This document shows positions 25,528 through 35,043 of a stretch of DNA of 61,064 bases, one piece after another. The notes beneath the pieces are model-generated. The model made no database searches. It worked only from the letters and a program-made list of their open reading frames with translations, and was not told the DNA's origin. The stretch's first letter is position 1; every line of letters starts with the position of its first letter. Position numbers and translations under genes: made by a program. This DNA comes from Pseudaeromonas sp041441555 (GTDB taxonomy: Bacteria > Pseudomonadota > Gammaproteobacteria > Enterobacterales > Aeromonadaceae): positions 1-61,064 of the forward strand of contig JASDSW010000061.1 in the NCBI GenBank assembly GCA_041441555.1, in the 5' to 3' direction.

Positions 25528-28155
25528 ATGCTGCATTACATTGCCCTACCCAGTTTTCTCCCCACCAGCCAGCTGACCATCAGCAGTGGCCGTGAGGCGC
25601 TGGCGGCATTTCAGCTCTGGCTGAAGGAGCAGTTCCTGGCCGGCAGCCCGGTCGGTGAACTGGTGGCAGCCCGCTCGCTGCTCATCGATCAACTGTTGAC
25701 GCAAGGCTGGGAGCAGTTTGGCCTGGCCCACGAACAGCGGTTGTCGCTGATTGCAGTCGGCGGCTACGGCCGAGGCGAGCTGCACCCCAATTCTGATATC
25801 GACATCCTGATCCTGAGTCCAGAGCCTCTATCCAAAGCCGTCGGCGAAACCATAGGGCAATTCTTGACGTTGCTGTGGGATCTCAAGCTGGAGGTGGGCC
25901 ATGCGGTTCGCTCCGTGCATGAGTGCGTCGACCAGGGCAAGCAGGACATCACCATTGCCACCAACCTGCTCGAAGCACGCCTGATCACCGGCTCCCTGGA
26001 CACCTTTGCCGCCCTGAATCAGGCCATTCAGCCCGAGCGGTTTTGGCCCAGTGCCGCCTTCTTTCGCGCCAAGCGGGCCGAACAGGCGGCGCGTCATCAG
26101 CAGTACCAGGACACCGTCTACACCCTCGAGCCCGATCTAAAGAGCAATCCCGGCGGATTGCGCGATATTCAAACTCTCGCCTGGGTTGCCCGCCGGCAGT
26201 TTGGCGCCACCAGCCTGTACGAGATGACCAGCTATGGCTTCTTGAGTCGTTCGGAATATCTGGAGCTGCTCGATTGCCAAAACTTTCTCTGGCGACTGCG
26301 TTTTGCGTTGCACATCGTCATCGGCAAAAACGACAACCGCATGCTGTTCGACAGGCAGCGGGCCGTGGCCGAGCTGCTCGGCTATCCGGGCCAAGGCAAT
26401 CCACCCATCGAGCAGATGATGAAGCGCTTCTACCAGACGGTGCGGCGCGTCGCCGAACTCAATGAGATGCTGTTGCAGCTGTTCGATGAAGCCATCCTGG
26501 GCAACGGCGCCAACGAGCTGCGGGAGCTGTCGCCGGATTTTGTGTTGCGCGACACCCTGATCGACACCCGGGAGTCCACCCTGTTCCGCGACAAGCCGCT
26601 GGCGATGTTGGCGTTGTTTTATCAAATCGCCGAACACCCCGAGATCACCGGTATCTACTCAGCCGGTCTGCGCCAGCTGCGCGAAGCGCGGCGCAACCTG
26701 ATCTATTCGCTGCAGGAGTTACCCGAGTGTCGCCAGTTGTTCATGGCGCTGTTGCGCCATCCCCGCGGCATCGGCCTGCCCATCACCCTGATGCATGAAC
26801 ATGGCATTCTCGCCGCCTACCTCCCACAGTGGGGGCAGATCGTCGGTCAGATGCAGTTCGACATGTTCCATGCCTACACGGTCGATGAGCACACCCATCG
26901 GCTGCTGAAAAACATCCACCGCTTTACCCAACCCGGCCACGAGCACGAACAACCGCTGTTTCGCGAGGTGCACTCCCGGCTGCCCAAGCCCGAGCTGTTG
27001 CTGCTCGCAGCCCTATTTCACGATATTGCGAAGGGACGCGGCGGCGACCATTCCGAACTAGGAGCCAGTGAAGCACTCTACTTTTGCCAGCTGCACGGCC
27101 TGGATCGCTATGAGAGCCGGCTCGTCGCCTGGCTAGTTCGTCAGCACCTGCTCTTCTCCGTCACCGCCCAGCGGCGCGACATCTATGACCCCGATGTGGT
27201 CAATGAATTTGCCGAGAAGATCCGCGATGAACAACATCTGGATTACCTCTACTGCCTGACGGTAGCCGACATCTGCGCCACCAACGACACCCTGTGGAAC
27301 GACTGGAAAGGCACTCTGCTGCGCGAACTCTATTTCGCGACCCAGAAGGCGCTGCGGCTGGGGCTGGAAAACCCGCCCGATCTGAAACTGCGGATCCGCG
27401 AGAACCAGCGCAAGGCCCTCGAGCTCCTGCGTCAACAGGGGATCCCCGACGAGCGCACCTTGCCTCTTTGGCAGGAGTTCAAGGCTGACTACTTCATGCG
27501 CCACAGCCCGGAGCAGATCGCCTGGCATACCCAGCACATACTGCCCCATGACAAGAGCGAACCCCTGGTTTTATTCGGCCAGCATGCGGCGCGGGGGGGC
27601 ACCGAGCTCTTCATCTATTGCCGCGACATGCCCGGCCTGTTTGCCACGGTGGCGACCATCCTCGGTCATAAGGGGTTGAATATTCACGATGCGCAGATCA
27701 TGAACTCCAAAGAGGGTTACGTGATGGACACCTTCGTGGTGTTGGAGCCGAACGGTGAGGCGATTGATGCCGAGCGTCTGCCATCGCTGCGCAAGGGATT
27801 GACCAATGCGCTCAACAATCCGGACATGTTGCTACCGAAGCCGCGGCCGCTCTCGCGACGCCACCGGCAGTTCACCGTGCCGACCCGGGTCACTTTTCTG
27901 CCCAACAAGGGGGACCGCAAGCATACGCTGATCGAGTTGACGGCCCTCGACCGCCCCGGGTTATTGGCCCAGATCGGCTCCGTATTCCAGCAATGCATGC
28001 TGGTGGTTCATGCCGCCAAGATCACCACCATCGGCGAGCGGGTCGAGGATTTCTTCTCCTTGACGCACCGCGATGGCGAACTGCTCAGCCCCGAGGATGA
28101 GCAGACATTGCGAGAAAAGTTAGTCGTCGAGTTAAATCCCGACGACGATGTGTGA
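25528..28155 (+). CDS. glnD: PII uridylyltransferase/uridylyl-removing enzyme
   Basis: An 875-residue (E. coli: 890) nitrogen sensor that adds or removes UMP on PII proteins according to glutamine. The order is a nucleotidyltransferase domain with GGYGRGELHPNSDIDILIL, the HD hydrolase domain with LFHDIAKGRGGDHSELG, and two C-terminal ACT domains (about 690 onward, FIYCRDMPGLFATVATILG and ELTALDRPGLLAQIGSVF) that bind glutamine. GGAGG precedes the ATG. It lies between map and dapD as in E. coli. Confidence 0.97.
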   Translation: MLHYIALPSFLPTSQLTISSGREALAAFQLWLKEQFLAGSPVGELVAARSLLIDQLLTQGWEQFGLAHEQRLSLIAVGGYGRGELHPNSDIDILILSPEPLSKAVGETIGQFLTLLWDLKLEVGHAVRSVHECVDQGKQDITIATNLLEARLITGSLDTFAALNQAIQPERFWPSAAFFRAKRAEQAARHQQYQDTVYTLEPDLKSNPGGLRDIQTLAWVARRQFGATSLYEMTSYGFLSRSEYLELLDCQNFLWRLRFALHIVIGKNDNRMLFDRQRAVAELLGYPGQGNPPIEQMMKRFYQTVRRVAELNEMLLQLFDEAILGNGANELRELSPDFVLRDTLIDTRESTLFRDKPLAMLALFYQIAEHPEITGIYSAGLRQLREARRNLIYSLQELPECRQLFMALLRHPRGIGLPITLMHEHGILAAYLPQWGQIVGQMQFDMFHAYTVDEHTHRLLKNIHRFTQPGHEHEQPLFREVHSRLPKPELLLLAALFHDIAKGRGGDHSELGASEALYFCQLHGLDRYESRLVAWLVRQHLLFSVTAQRRDIYDPDVVNEFAEKIRDEQHLDYLYCLTVADICATNDTLWNDWKGTLLRELYFATQKALRLGLENPPDLKLRIRENQRKALELLRQQGIPDERTLPLWQEFKADYFMRHSPEQIAWHTQHILPHDKSEPLVLFGQHAARGGTELFIYCRDMPGLFATVATILGHKGLNIHDAQIMNSKEGYVMDTFVVLEPNGEAIDAERLPSLRKGLTNALNNPDMLLPKPRPLSRRHRQFTVPTRVTFLPNKGDRKHTLIELTALDRPGLLAQIGSVFQQCMLVVHAAKITTIGERVEDFFSLTHRDGELLSPEDEQTLREKLVVELNPDDDV

Positions 28156-28190
28156 TAAAAAGGATGCCATTTTTTTAAAGGGAGATCATC

Positions 28191-29015
28191 ATGACCGAGC
28201 TACAACGCCTGATTGAAGAGGCCTATGAACGCCGTGACAGCATCACGCCGACCAGCGTGGATGCTCTGACGCGCCAAGCGATTTTGCAAACCATCGAGAT
28301 GCTGGACGCGGGTCAGGCCCGTGTTGCCGAGAAAATCGCCGGTGAGTGGATGGTACATCAATGGCTGAAGAAGGCCGTGCTGCTCTATTTTCGCATCAAC
28401 GAAAATGCCATGCTGGGAGCCCCGGGCACCAACTTCTACGACAAGGTGCCGCTCAAGTTTGCCGACTACACCCCGGAGCGGTTCAAGGAAGAGGCCATTC
28501 GCGTCGTACCGAATGCCATCGTCCGCAAGGGCGCTTACATTTCCCGTAATGCCGTCCTGATGCCCTCCTACGTCAACATCGGCGGCTTCGTTGGTGAAGG
28601 CACCATGGTCGACACCTGGGTCACCGTGGGATCCTGCGCGCAGATCGGTGCCAATGTTCACCTCTCCGGTGGCGTCGGTATCGGTGGGGTTCTCGAGCCG
28701 CTGCAAGCGAACCCGACCATCATCGAAGACAACTGCTTCATCGGGGCCCGCTCCGAGGTGGTTGAAGGGGTTATCGTGGAAGAGGGCTCCGTGATCTCCA
28801 TGGGCGTCTTCATCGGTCAGTCCACCCGCATCTACGATCGGGAAACCGGCGAAATCCACTACGGCCGCGTACCAGCAGGCTCCGTGGTGGTCTCTGGCTC
28901 CCTGCCCTCCAAGTGCGGCACTTACAGCCTGTACTGCGCCGTCATCGTCAAAAAAGTGGATGCCAAGACTCGCGCCAAGGTGGGCATCAACGCCCTGCTG
29001 CGCAGCATCGACTAA
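28191..29015 (+). CDS. dapD: Tetrahydrodipicolinate N-succinyltransferase
   Basis: A 274-residue (same as E. coli) trimeric acyltransferase that succinylates tetrahydrodipicolinate in lysine/diaminopimelate synthesis. It shows left-handed beta-helix repeats (about 100-240, NAVLMPSYVNIGGFVGEGT, HLSGGVGIGGVLEPLQ). A good AGGGAGA site lies 8 nt upstream, 35 nt after glnD, so it is likely in the map-glnD-dapD transcript. Confidence 0.97.
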   Translation: MTELQRLIEEAYERRDSITPTSVDALTRQAILQTIEMLDAGQARVAEKIAGEWMVHQWLKKAVLLYFRINENAMLGAPGTNFYDKVPLKFADYTPERFKEEAIRVVPNAIVRKGAYISRNAVLMPSYVNIGGFVGEGTMVDTWVTVGSCAQIGANVHLSGGVGIGGVLEPLQANPTIIEDNCFIGARSEVVEGVIVEEGSVISMGVFIGQSTRIYDRETGEIHYGRVPAGSVVVSGSLPSKCGTYSLYCAVIVKKVDAKTRAKVGINALLRSID

Positions 29016-29037
29016 CGATGCGACACCGCCACGTCAC

Positions 29038-29065
29038 GAGGGGCCAGCCGGTCCCCTCTTTTTTT
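29038..29065 (+). terminator. dapD terminator
   Basis: The stem gagggg/cccctc (29038-29043 with 29053-29058) is followed by seven T residues. It ends the map-glnD-dapD unit. Confidence 0.85.
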
Positions 29066-29094
29066 GTTGCCAATTTTGTTGCCACCGAGAGCCG

Positions 29095-29125
29095 ATCAAA
29101 AAAAGGGAGGCTTGCGCCTCCCTTT
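29095..29125 (-). terminator. ptsG terminator
   Basis: The 10-bp stem aaagggaggc/gcctcccttt (29102-29111 with 29116-29125) is followed on the minus strand by a run of T. It lies just downstream of ptsG. Confidence 0.85.
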
Positions 29126-29147
29126 CGATTGAATCACCGGCAACCGA

Positions 29148-30608
29148 TTAGTGAGATTGCATCCACTGATTCATGTCGGTCTTCAGGTTGTCAGACTTGG
29201 TACCGAAGATGGCCTGGATACCAGAACCAGCTACGACGACACCAGCAGCACCCAGCGACTTCAGCTTGGCTTGGTCTACCTTGGCAACATCCTTCACACC
29301 AACACGCAGGCGGGTGATACAGGCATCCAGAGAGGCGATGTTGTCCTTGCCACCGAAGGCCAGAACCAGCTGCTCGGCCATGTAGTGCTCAGCCATGTCG
29401 GCAACGCTCTCTTCAACCACTTCATCTTCACGACCCGGGGTCTTCAGATCCAGAGCTGCGATAACCACACGGAAAATGGTGTAGTAAACAGCGGCGTAGA
29501 TCAGGCCGATAACCGGGAACAACCAGAATTTGTGTGAATTAGCAGACAAAACAATGAAGTCGATCAGACCGTGAGAGAAGGAGGTACCGTGAACCATGCC
29601 CAGCATGTTGGTCACTACGAAGGCAGAACCAGCCAACAGAGCGTGAATTGCGTACAGAACCGGAGCTACGAACAGGAAGGAGAATTCGATTGGCTCGGTG
29701 ATACCAGTCAGGAAGGAGGTCAGGGCTGCAGAGACCATGATACCACCAACCTTGGCACGGTTTTCCGGCTTGGCAGAATGCCACATGGCAATCGCGGCAG
29801 CAGGCAGACCGTACATCTTGAACATATAACCACCAGCCAACTGACCGAAGTAGCTGTTGTCAGCAGTACGAGTGGCTTCAGTCGCGGATTGATAGCAAGT
29901 CAAAATGCCATGCATTTCCTTCCCGGCTTCATTCACACAATCACCGGCTTGGAAAAAGAACGGAACGTTCCAGATATGGTGCAAACCAAATGGGATCAGG
30001 GCGCGCTCAACAACGCCATAAATACCGAAAGCCAATTCAGGGTTCTGGTAGGCAGCCCAATTAGAGAACGACTGAATAGCACCACCGATCGGCGGCCAAA
30101 TGAAAGCTAATACGACACCGGCAAAAATTGCAGCAAAGCCGGTGACGATAGGTACAAAGCGCTTACCAGCGAAGAAGCCCAAGTACTCAGGTAACTGGAT
30201 GCGGTAGAAGCGATTGAACATGTACGCAGCAATACCACCTGCGATAATACCGCCCAATACCCCAGTCTCAGTTAACTTTGTAACATCACCATCCAGACCA
30301 TACAAAGCAAGGGAGGTCGGGCCAACAATAGCAATTGTGGCCTTCAGAATGTAGTAACCAACAGTTGCAGCCAGAGCGGATACACCGTCGTTGTTGGTGA
30401 AGCCCAAGGCCACACCGATAGCGAAGATCAACGCCATGTTACCGAAAACGGCACCACCGGCATCATTCATGATTTGTGAAACAATGGCCGGCAGCCAGGT
30501 GAATTTGGCGGCACCGACACCCAGCAGAATACCTGCGACGGGCAGTACGGAGACCGGCAGCATCAGTGACTTACCGACTTTCTGCAAGTTTGCGAACAGA
30601 TTTGACAT
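29148..30608 (-). CDS. ptsG: PTS glucose transporter subunit IICB
   Basis: A 486-residue (E. coli: 477) inner-membrane glucose permease with a fused EIIB domain. The EIIC part (about 1-385) is multipass and contains GFTNNDGVSALAATVGYY and SFLTGITEPIEFSFLF, the latter with the conserved TEP sugar-binding motif. The EIIB domain carries the phospho-Cys in LDACITRLRVGV. There is no EIIA domain, so Crr must supply it. AGGAG lies 8 nt before the ATG. A lone gene. Confidence 0.96.
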   Translation of the reverse strand: MSNLFANLQKVGKSLMLPVSVLPVAGILLGVGAAKFTWLPAIVSQIMNDAGGAVFGNMALIFAIGVALGFTNNDGVSALAATVGYYILKATIAIVGPTSLALYGLDGDVTKLTETGVLGGIIAGGIAAYMFNRFYRIQLPEYLGFFAGKRFVPIVTGFAAIFAGVVLAFIWPPIGGAIQSFSNWAAYQNPELAFGIYGVVERALIPFGLHHIWNVPFFFQAGDCVNEAGKEMHGILTCYQSATEATRTADNSYFGQLAGGYMFKMYGLPAAAIAMWHSAKPENRAKVGGIMVSAALTSFLTGITEPIEFSFLFVAPVLYAIHALLAGSAFVVTNMLGMVHGTSFSHGLIDFIVLSANSHKFWLFPVIGLIYAAVYYTIFRVVIAALDLKTPGREDEVVEESVADMAEHYMAEQLVLAFGGKDNIASLDACITRLRVGVKDVAKVDQAKLKSLGAAGVVVAGSGIQAIFGTKSDNLKTDMNQWMQSH

Positions 30609-30989
30609 AGTGTGAGCTCCTGAGGAGTTTGCGTCCTTGAGTGATTATTGTAATACACCGGACAAGCGCGAAGACTTGTCGTAATGGTTATTGCCTTACG
30701 AGTGTATTCAACGGATGAAATATAGCGCGAACCAGAAGAAGGGAGACTCAGGAGATGCAAAAAACAAAAGGGGGATCACAAAGATTTTTTCTTTAAAACC
30801 AAGCAGTTAATAAAAGCTGATTTTTCACTCTATATCGTAGCTAAAAGAAATTTCAATGTCTGTTTCAAACCAGTCGACATTGATTACATAGCAAGACACA
30901 CAGTAAACATATAATTCAGCAAGGTAACAAAACGTTACATCAGCATTTATGTGAACTGAATCAAGGCTTAATTTATATCTTTTTTGCAG
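30609..30989. other. Gene-free upstream region of ptsG
   Basis: This AT-rich stretch of about 380 bp has no convincing gene. On the minus strand it holds the ptsG leader and a TATATT that could be the -10 about 115 nt before the start. A TGTGA half site near 30950 and another around 30775 are too weak to call CRP sites with confidence. Confidence 0.4.
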
Positions 30990-31025
30990 ATAAAAATAAA
31001 CCCCGCAAGCGGGGTTTATTTTTAT
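30990..31025. terminator. malM terminator, bidirectional
   Basis: The stem aaaaataaaccccgc with its complement, with a 2-nt loop (30992-31023), lies 9 nt after the malM stop. It has A-rich and T-rich arms, so it can work in both directions. Confidence 0.85.
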
Positions 31026-31033
31026 CTTTAAGT

Positions 31034-32074
31034 TTATTTTTGCGAGTGCTTAATCGCATCAATCAGGGTCGGCTTAGCGGTTTGCGAACCAGCCCGCTCC
31101 GCTTCGGCGGCAAAAGCCATGGCCTTCTCGATATCACCATCCTTGACTGACTTCTGAATCAACTGGTTATACAGCTGTTCGGTTTCCGCCAACATAGAGC
31201 CGGATGCAACCGGCGTCGCGGTCGTCGCTGGAGCGGCAGTATTCTGGTTCACTGTCGCCGCGGTCGCGCCAGCAGCTACAGCGGCTGTCGCAGCAGCAGG
31301 AGCGATGCTCAATTTATTCGGAGTCGGATCAACCTTCGGTGTATTGGCATCAACCGCATCCTGATAGACCGGCTTGTACATGTTGTCTTTGCCGGAATCG
31401 CCGGAAAGATCTTCGATCTGCAACTTGAGCAGCCCCCACGGCGAATGAGGAATCACCGGATCCTTCAATCCTGGATCGACGACCGCCGTCGATCTTGCCA
31501 TCAACTTGGCTTCACTCAGGATGGTGGTTGTCTCCGAGAGTTTGTTTTCCGGGGTATAGATCACCATGTAGGTTTCATTCTTCGGATTGCCAATATAGGT
31601 ACGGTCAACGGTAAAGACCCCTTCAATCCGGTTCCCGGCCAGCAATTGTGCCTCTTTGTAACTGAATACCTTGCTGTCAATGACGCGAGTCACCTTGAAT
31701 TGGCTATCCATCAGCACCACGGAGGGGAAATACAGCGTTTTACCAATTTCGGCAGCGACGGTGATACGCAAATCGCCGGAGTTTTGTGGCAACTTGAAGG
31801 CGGCAAAATAGCTCTTACCCTCAGAGAAATTGAAGACAGGCGAGTTCTCATCGATGGGCAACCACTTATCATCGCCCGCATTGGCGGTGGCGTAAGGCAG
31901 AGTCGAGTAATCCCGGCAACAGCTGCTGGCGCGCGACAGACTGTCGATTGCCGCATCCCGGCCATTTAATGCGGCCTTATGCTCGCTGGTGGGCGCCACC
32001 AGCCCTTCCACCGTGGAACAAGCAGCCATCGAGAGGGCCACACACAAGGCAAAGGTCACTCTAGTCACTTTCAT
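31034..32074 (-). CDS. malM: Maltose operon protein MalM
   Basis: A 346-residue predicted periplasmic or lipid-anchored protein of the MalM family, whose function is unknown although it is encoded with the maltoporin. The N-terminus MKVTRVTFALCVALSMAAC is a signal peptide with a possible lipobox Cys. Next come SRASSCCRDYSTLPY and the conserved MalM beta-rich region (about 60-210), then an Ala/Thr-rich linker (about 255-290). The ATG at 32074 was chosen for the signal peptide. A strong hairpin separates it from lamB. Confidence 0.88.
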   Translation of the reverse strand: MKVTRVTFALCVALSMAACSTVEGLVAPTSEHKAALNGRDAAIDSLSRASSCCRDYSTLPYATANAGDDKWLPIDENSPVFNFSEGKSYFAAFKLPQNSGDLRITVAAEIGKTLYFPSVVLMDSQFKVTRVIDSKVFSYKEAQLLAGNRIEGVFTVDRTYIGNPKNETYMVIYTPENKLSETTTILSEAKLMARSTAVVDPGLKDPVIPHSPWGLLKLQIEDLSGDSGKDNMYKPVYQDAVDANTPKVDPTPNKLSIAPAAATAAVAAGATAATVNQNTAAPATTATPVASGSMLAETEQLYNQLIQKSVKDGDIEKAMAFAAEAERAGSQTAKPTLIDAIKHSQK

Positions 32075-32095
32075 CGAAAACACCCTGATTCGTTC

Positions 32096-32124
32096 AAAAA
32101 AAATGCCCCCGATAGACGGGGGCA
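32096..32124 (-). terminator. Terminator or attenuator between lamB and malM
   Basis: A perfect 8-bp stem tgcccccg/cgggggca is followed on the minus strand by eight T residues. It is a canonical intrinsic terminator inside the lamB-malM pair; readthrough would give low malM expression. Confidence 0.85.
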
Positions 32125-32146
32125 GTCTTAACAAGTGCTGTCTAGC

Positions 32147-33400
32147 TTACCACCAAGCTTCAGCTTGTACACCGAAGTTCCAAGTGTTGTCGTCCTTGTT
32201 ACTGTTGAACGGGGTACCTTGGTCACCCACAGTCAGGTAGGAGGCAAACACACGGATTTCCGGACGAGCCCAGAAGCCCTTGCCAGCAGCGAAGGCTTGA
32301 GCAACAGTGTATTTCTGACCATCGGTAGAAGAATCAGAACCAGACAACGGAGTTGCAGTATCTTTGTGGTAACCAGCTTCAAAGATGGTCTTAACGGTAT
32401 CGGTCCATTTGTAAACCGGGCGAGCTACAACAGAGAAGGTTTCGTACTTGTCGTTACCGTCCCACATTTCATTACCAACACCATAAACCAGTTGATGGCT
32501 CAGATCCCAGCTATCGCCCAGAGAGATCACACCGTGGTTGATGATACGGAAACCATCAGCGTCTTTTTTGGCTTCTGCACCGTACCAGTTGCCATCACCG
32601 TAGAACGCAAAGCTCTTGGAGTAACCTTCGGTACCGTATTGCAGAACGGTCTTGTTGAAGCCGCCCAGCAGACCTTGGGTCAGCTCAGCCGTCAGCATCA
32701 CGCCATTCTCAGCATTTTTGTACTGAGCATTAGCAGAAGCTTCTTGCGCATCAGTCGGATTGACCAGCGCATAGTCAACACCAACTTCCAGAGTCGCATC
32801 AGACCACAGCGGGATACCAGCATAACGAGCATCCAAGGTATTGACGTCCATGCCATCACCCTTGTCCCAACCATCTTTACCATCCCAACCACGATCATTG
32901 CGGACCCAAGCAAAGGAGAGCTGACCTGGGCCGGCCTGGATGGCCTCAACACCAGCACCGGCACCTGAGATGTTCCAGTAGTAGAAGTCAGAGATGTGAA
33001 TGTCATGACGTTGATAGAAACGCTTACCGGCCCAAGTCACTTCGTTGCCACCGAACAGCCCCTTGGCCTGAACGTTGAACTGACGCAGAGCGAACTCAGC
33101 ATCATCATCCTTAGTGCTTTCCCAGTCGTTGCTTTGATCAGATTGAACAGCGATCATCGAGTCTACATAGAAGGTCTTACCAGCCTTGTTGTAGACTTCC
33201 TGACCCAATTGCAGTTCGCCGTAGGTTTCATTTTCGTTACCCAGACGCCCAACCTTATTCTTTGAGTAAACTTGCATGTCGCCATCTTGGGAGATGCCAA
33301 CACCAGAACGCATGTAACCGTGGAAATCAACGGCTGAGGCGGAAGCTGAGCCCAGAGCCATAATTACTGCTGCAGAAATTGGAAGCCACTTTGCTTTCAT
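32147..33400 (-). CDS. lamB: Maltoporin LamB
   Basis: A 417-residue outer-membrane 18-strand porin for maltose and maltodextrins. Signal peptide MKAKWLPISAAVIMALGSASASA, mature start VDFHGYMRSGVGIS as in LamB, repeated amphipathic strands and a C-terminal aromatic residue (VQAEAWW). The ATG at 33400 was chosen for the signal peptide. It is shorter than E. coli LamB (446). It stands without malK upstream and has its own promoter. Confidence 0.93.
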   Translation of the reverse strand: MKAKWLPISAAVIMALGSASASAVDFHGYMRSGVGISQDGDMQVYSKNKVGRLGNENETYGELQLGQEVYNKAGKTFYVDSMIAVQSDQSNDWESTKDDDAEFALRQFNVQAKGLFGGNEVTWAGKRFYQRHDIHISDFYYWNISGAGAGVEAIQAGPGQLSFAWVRNDRGWDGKDGWDKGDGMDVNTLDARYAGIPLWSDATLEVGVDYALVNPTDAQEASANAQYKNAENGVMLTAELTQGLLGGFNKTVLQYGTEGYSKSFAFYGDGNWYGAEAKKDADGFRIINHGVISLGDSWDLSHQLVYGVGNEMWDGNDKYETFSVVARPVYKWTDTVKTIFEAGYHKDTATPLSGSDSSTDGQKYTVAQAFAAGKGFWARPEIRVFASYLTVGDQGTPFNSNKDDNTWNFGVQAEAWW

Positions 33401-33489
33401 AATCTTTTCCTTTATCCCTTGGGGGTAAATGGTCCTAAATAGGTGGAAACCTGTCGCCAACCAAAAGGGTCTAACGACTGTCCGGGGCC

Positions 33490-33533
33490 ATTATAGGGAT
33501 CCGGTTTCTCCCATGGAATTGAGCTGCGTCACA
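33490..33533 (-). promoter_or_regulatory. lamB: lamB promoter with CRP-like site
   Basis: On the minus strand a perfect -10 TATAAT (33490-33495) has only a poor -35, which fits activator dependence. A CRP-like site TGTGA-N6-TCAAT (33518-33533) is centred about 42 nt before the expected start, the class II position. No clear MalT box was recognised. Confidence 0.55.
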
Positions 33534-33833
33534 AAACAGCAACTAATGACACCCTAAAAAAACAATTCGCGAAAACATGATTACCTGGAATAACACACCA
33601 ACAAAAATACAATTAATAGAGACATATTCCAAAATTAAACCAATCATCAGCAAGCAAAATCATTCGAACTTCAGCGGAATGGTTCTGGGGTTAAACAATC
33701 TTGATCATGATCACCTGTATTGCGGAACTTTTATTTTTGCAAAATGTCTTGCTGGCAGCGTTTTCAAACCGGGACGCGCCATTCGCCCCCCCGGCAGATT
33801 GCACGAAAACCGCTCGGCGACTGGCAGATCGGG
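33534..33833. other. Gene-free region between lamB promoter and truC
   Basis: About 300 bp without a supported gene. It contains a perfect 12-bp palindrome tgatcatgatca (33702-33713) in an AT-rich stretch and a GC-rich tail next to truC. No clear terminator for truC is visible. Confidence 0.4.
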
Positions 33834-34571
33834 CTAAAAATCAACCTCGGTGTACCGCCAGGCAAACTGGCTGAACAGCTCTAGCCAGGTCTCATCCAGC
33901 TCGGCGCGGATCTGCAACGGGGCGGCCGTTTGCGGGTGGTGAATGGTCAGGCTTTGATGACACAACATCAGACGCTGGCAACCAAACTGTTCGCGGAAGA
34001 AGCGGTTATGCCGGCCATCACCATGCTTGGTATCTCCCACGATGGGATGAAAGATATGGGCCATATGCCGGCGCAACTGATGCTTACGCCCGGTCTGGGG
34101 CAACAACCGCACCAGGCTGTAACGACTGGTCGGGTGCTTGGCAGAAACGGCATAGGGCAGCTCGACCGTCTGCAACCGCTGCAGCTGAGTTTGTGCCTGC
34201 TGAGCGGGTTTATCTGCGGCGGCGTACTTATCGGCAATCTTGTCGAGTTCCTCCTTGAGCGGGTAGTCGATGAAGAGTTGCTCGGGAGCCCAGCCGCGCA
34301 CCAGGGCCAGATACTCCTTCTGCACCCGATGCTCGGCGAAATCGTCACTCAAGATCCGCGCCGTCTGTGGGTCCAGAGCAAACAGCAGCACGCCGGAGGT
34401 GGGTCTGTCCAGACGGTGCACCGGATAGACATGCTGGCCAATCAGATCCCGGGTCATCTGCATGGCAAACTGGGTCTCGTGCCGATCCAGCCAGCTGCGA
34501 TGCACCAGCAACCCCGCGGGTTTATCGATGGCGACCAAGCATTCATCTTGATAGAGCAGGCGCAGAGTCAT
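33834..34571 (-). CDS. truC: tRNA pseudouridine(65) synthase TruC
   Basis: A 245-residue RluA-family enzyme that makes pseudouridine 65 in tRNA-Ile and tRNA-Asp. IDKPAGLLVHRSWLDRHET and the catalytic HRLDRPTSGVLLF motif match E. coli TruC, which starts MLEILYQDPWLVAVNKPAG. The ATG at 34571 overlaps the yqcC stop by 4 nt (ATGA). An upstream in-frame ATG would overlap yqcC far more. Confidence 0.93.
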   Translation of the reverse strand: MTLRLLYQDECLVAIDKPAGLLVHRSWLDRHETQFAMQMTRDLIGQHVYPVHRLDRPTSGVLLFALDPQTARILSDDFAEHRVQKEYLALVRGWAPEQLFIDYPLKEELDKIADKYAAADKPAQQAQTQLQRLQTVELPYAVSAKHPTSRYSLVRLLPQTGRKHQLRRHMAHIFHPIVGDTKHGDGRHNRFFREQFGCQRLMLCHQSLTIHHPQTAAPLQIRAELDETWLELFSQFAWRYTEVDF

Positions 34572-34909
34572 CGGATGCGCTCCACCGGCTGGCCGGTCAG
34601 CGCCTCGTCCAGCTCCGCCAGACACTCCAGCAAAGCCCCATGCGTTGACAGCGACTGCTTATAGACCTCGGTTGCCATGGGGTAGAGGGCAATCTGCCGG
34701 GGCAATGGCATCTGGAGCGTCAGCATCTGACGCAAACGCACCAGCAGGATAAATTGCAGCCATTGGTGAAAATCCAGGGTATCCACACAAAATGGCAAGG
34801 TGCTGGCCAGCGCCTCGGCACTGGGGGATTCCTGCTGCCATAAGGCTAACTGCCGCAACTCCAATTCAAGTTTTTCCAGGATCAGGCTGACCCGTCGATA
34901 TTGATTCAT
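34568..34909 (-). CDS. yqcC: YqcC family protein (DUF446)
   Basis: A 113-residue small cytosolic protein of unknown function, all-helical by composition, with the family block LDFHQWLQFILLVRLRQML. It is coupled to truC as in E. coli. The conserved pairing suggests a link to tRNA pseudouridylation, but that is inference. Confidence 0.85.
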   Translation of the reverse strand: MNQYRRVSLILEKLELELRQLALWQQESPSAEALASTLPFCVDTLDFHQWLQFILLVRLRQMLTLQMPLPRQIALYPMATEVYKQSLSTHGALLECLAELDEALTGQPVERIR

Positions 34910-35043
34910 CTATCATGCTCCCCAAATCGGCGTGCACTATATCATCCGCAGGGCTGACGCCCTATATCATCCGAAAGCGGGCAGCTGATAGCATTTGGCG
35001 AGGCCGCACTCAGTGGCAGCCTCTCGACGATGGAGAAGATGAC

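Noticed and set aside
30609..30989. CRP or Mlc sites upstream of ptsG
   Set aside because: Only weak half sites are visible. ptsG is often controlled this way, but the sequence does not support naming sites.
33702..33713. Palindrome tgatcatgatca as a CRP site for lamB
   Set aside because: The half sites lack the TGTGA-N6-TCACA spacing and it is over 200 nt from the promoter; it is recorded only as a palindrome.
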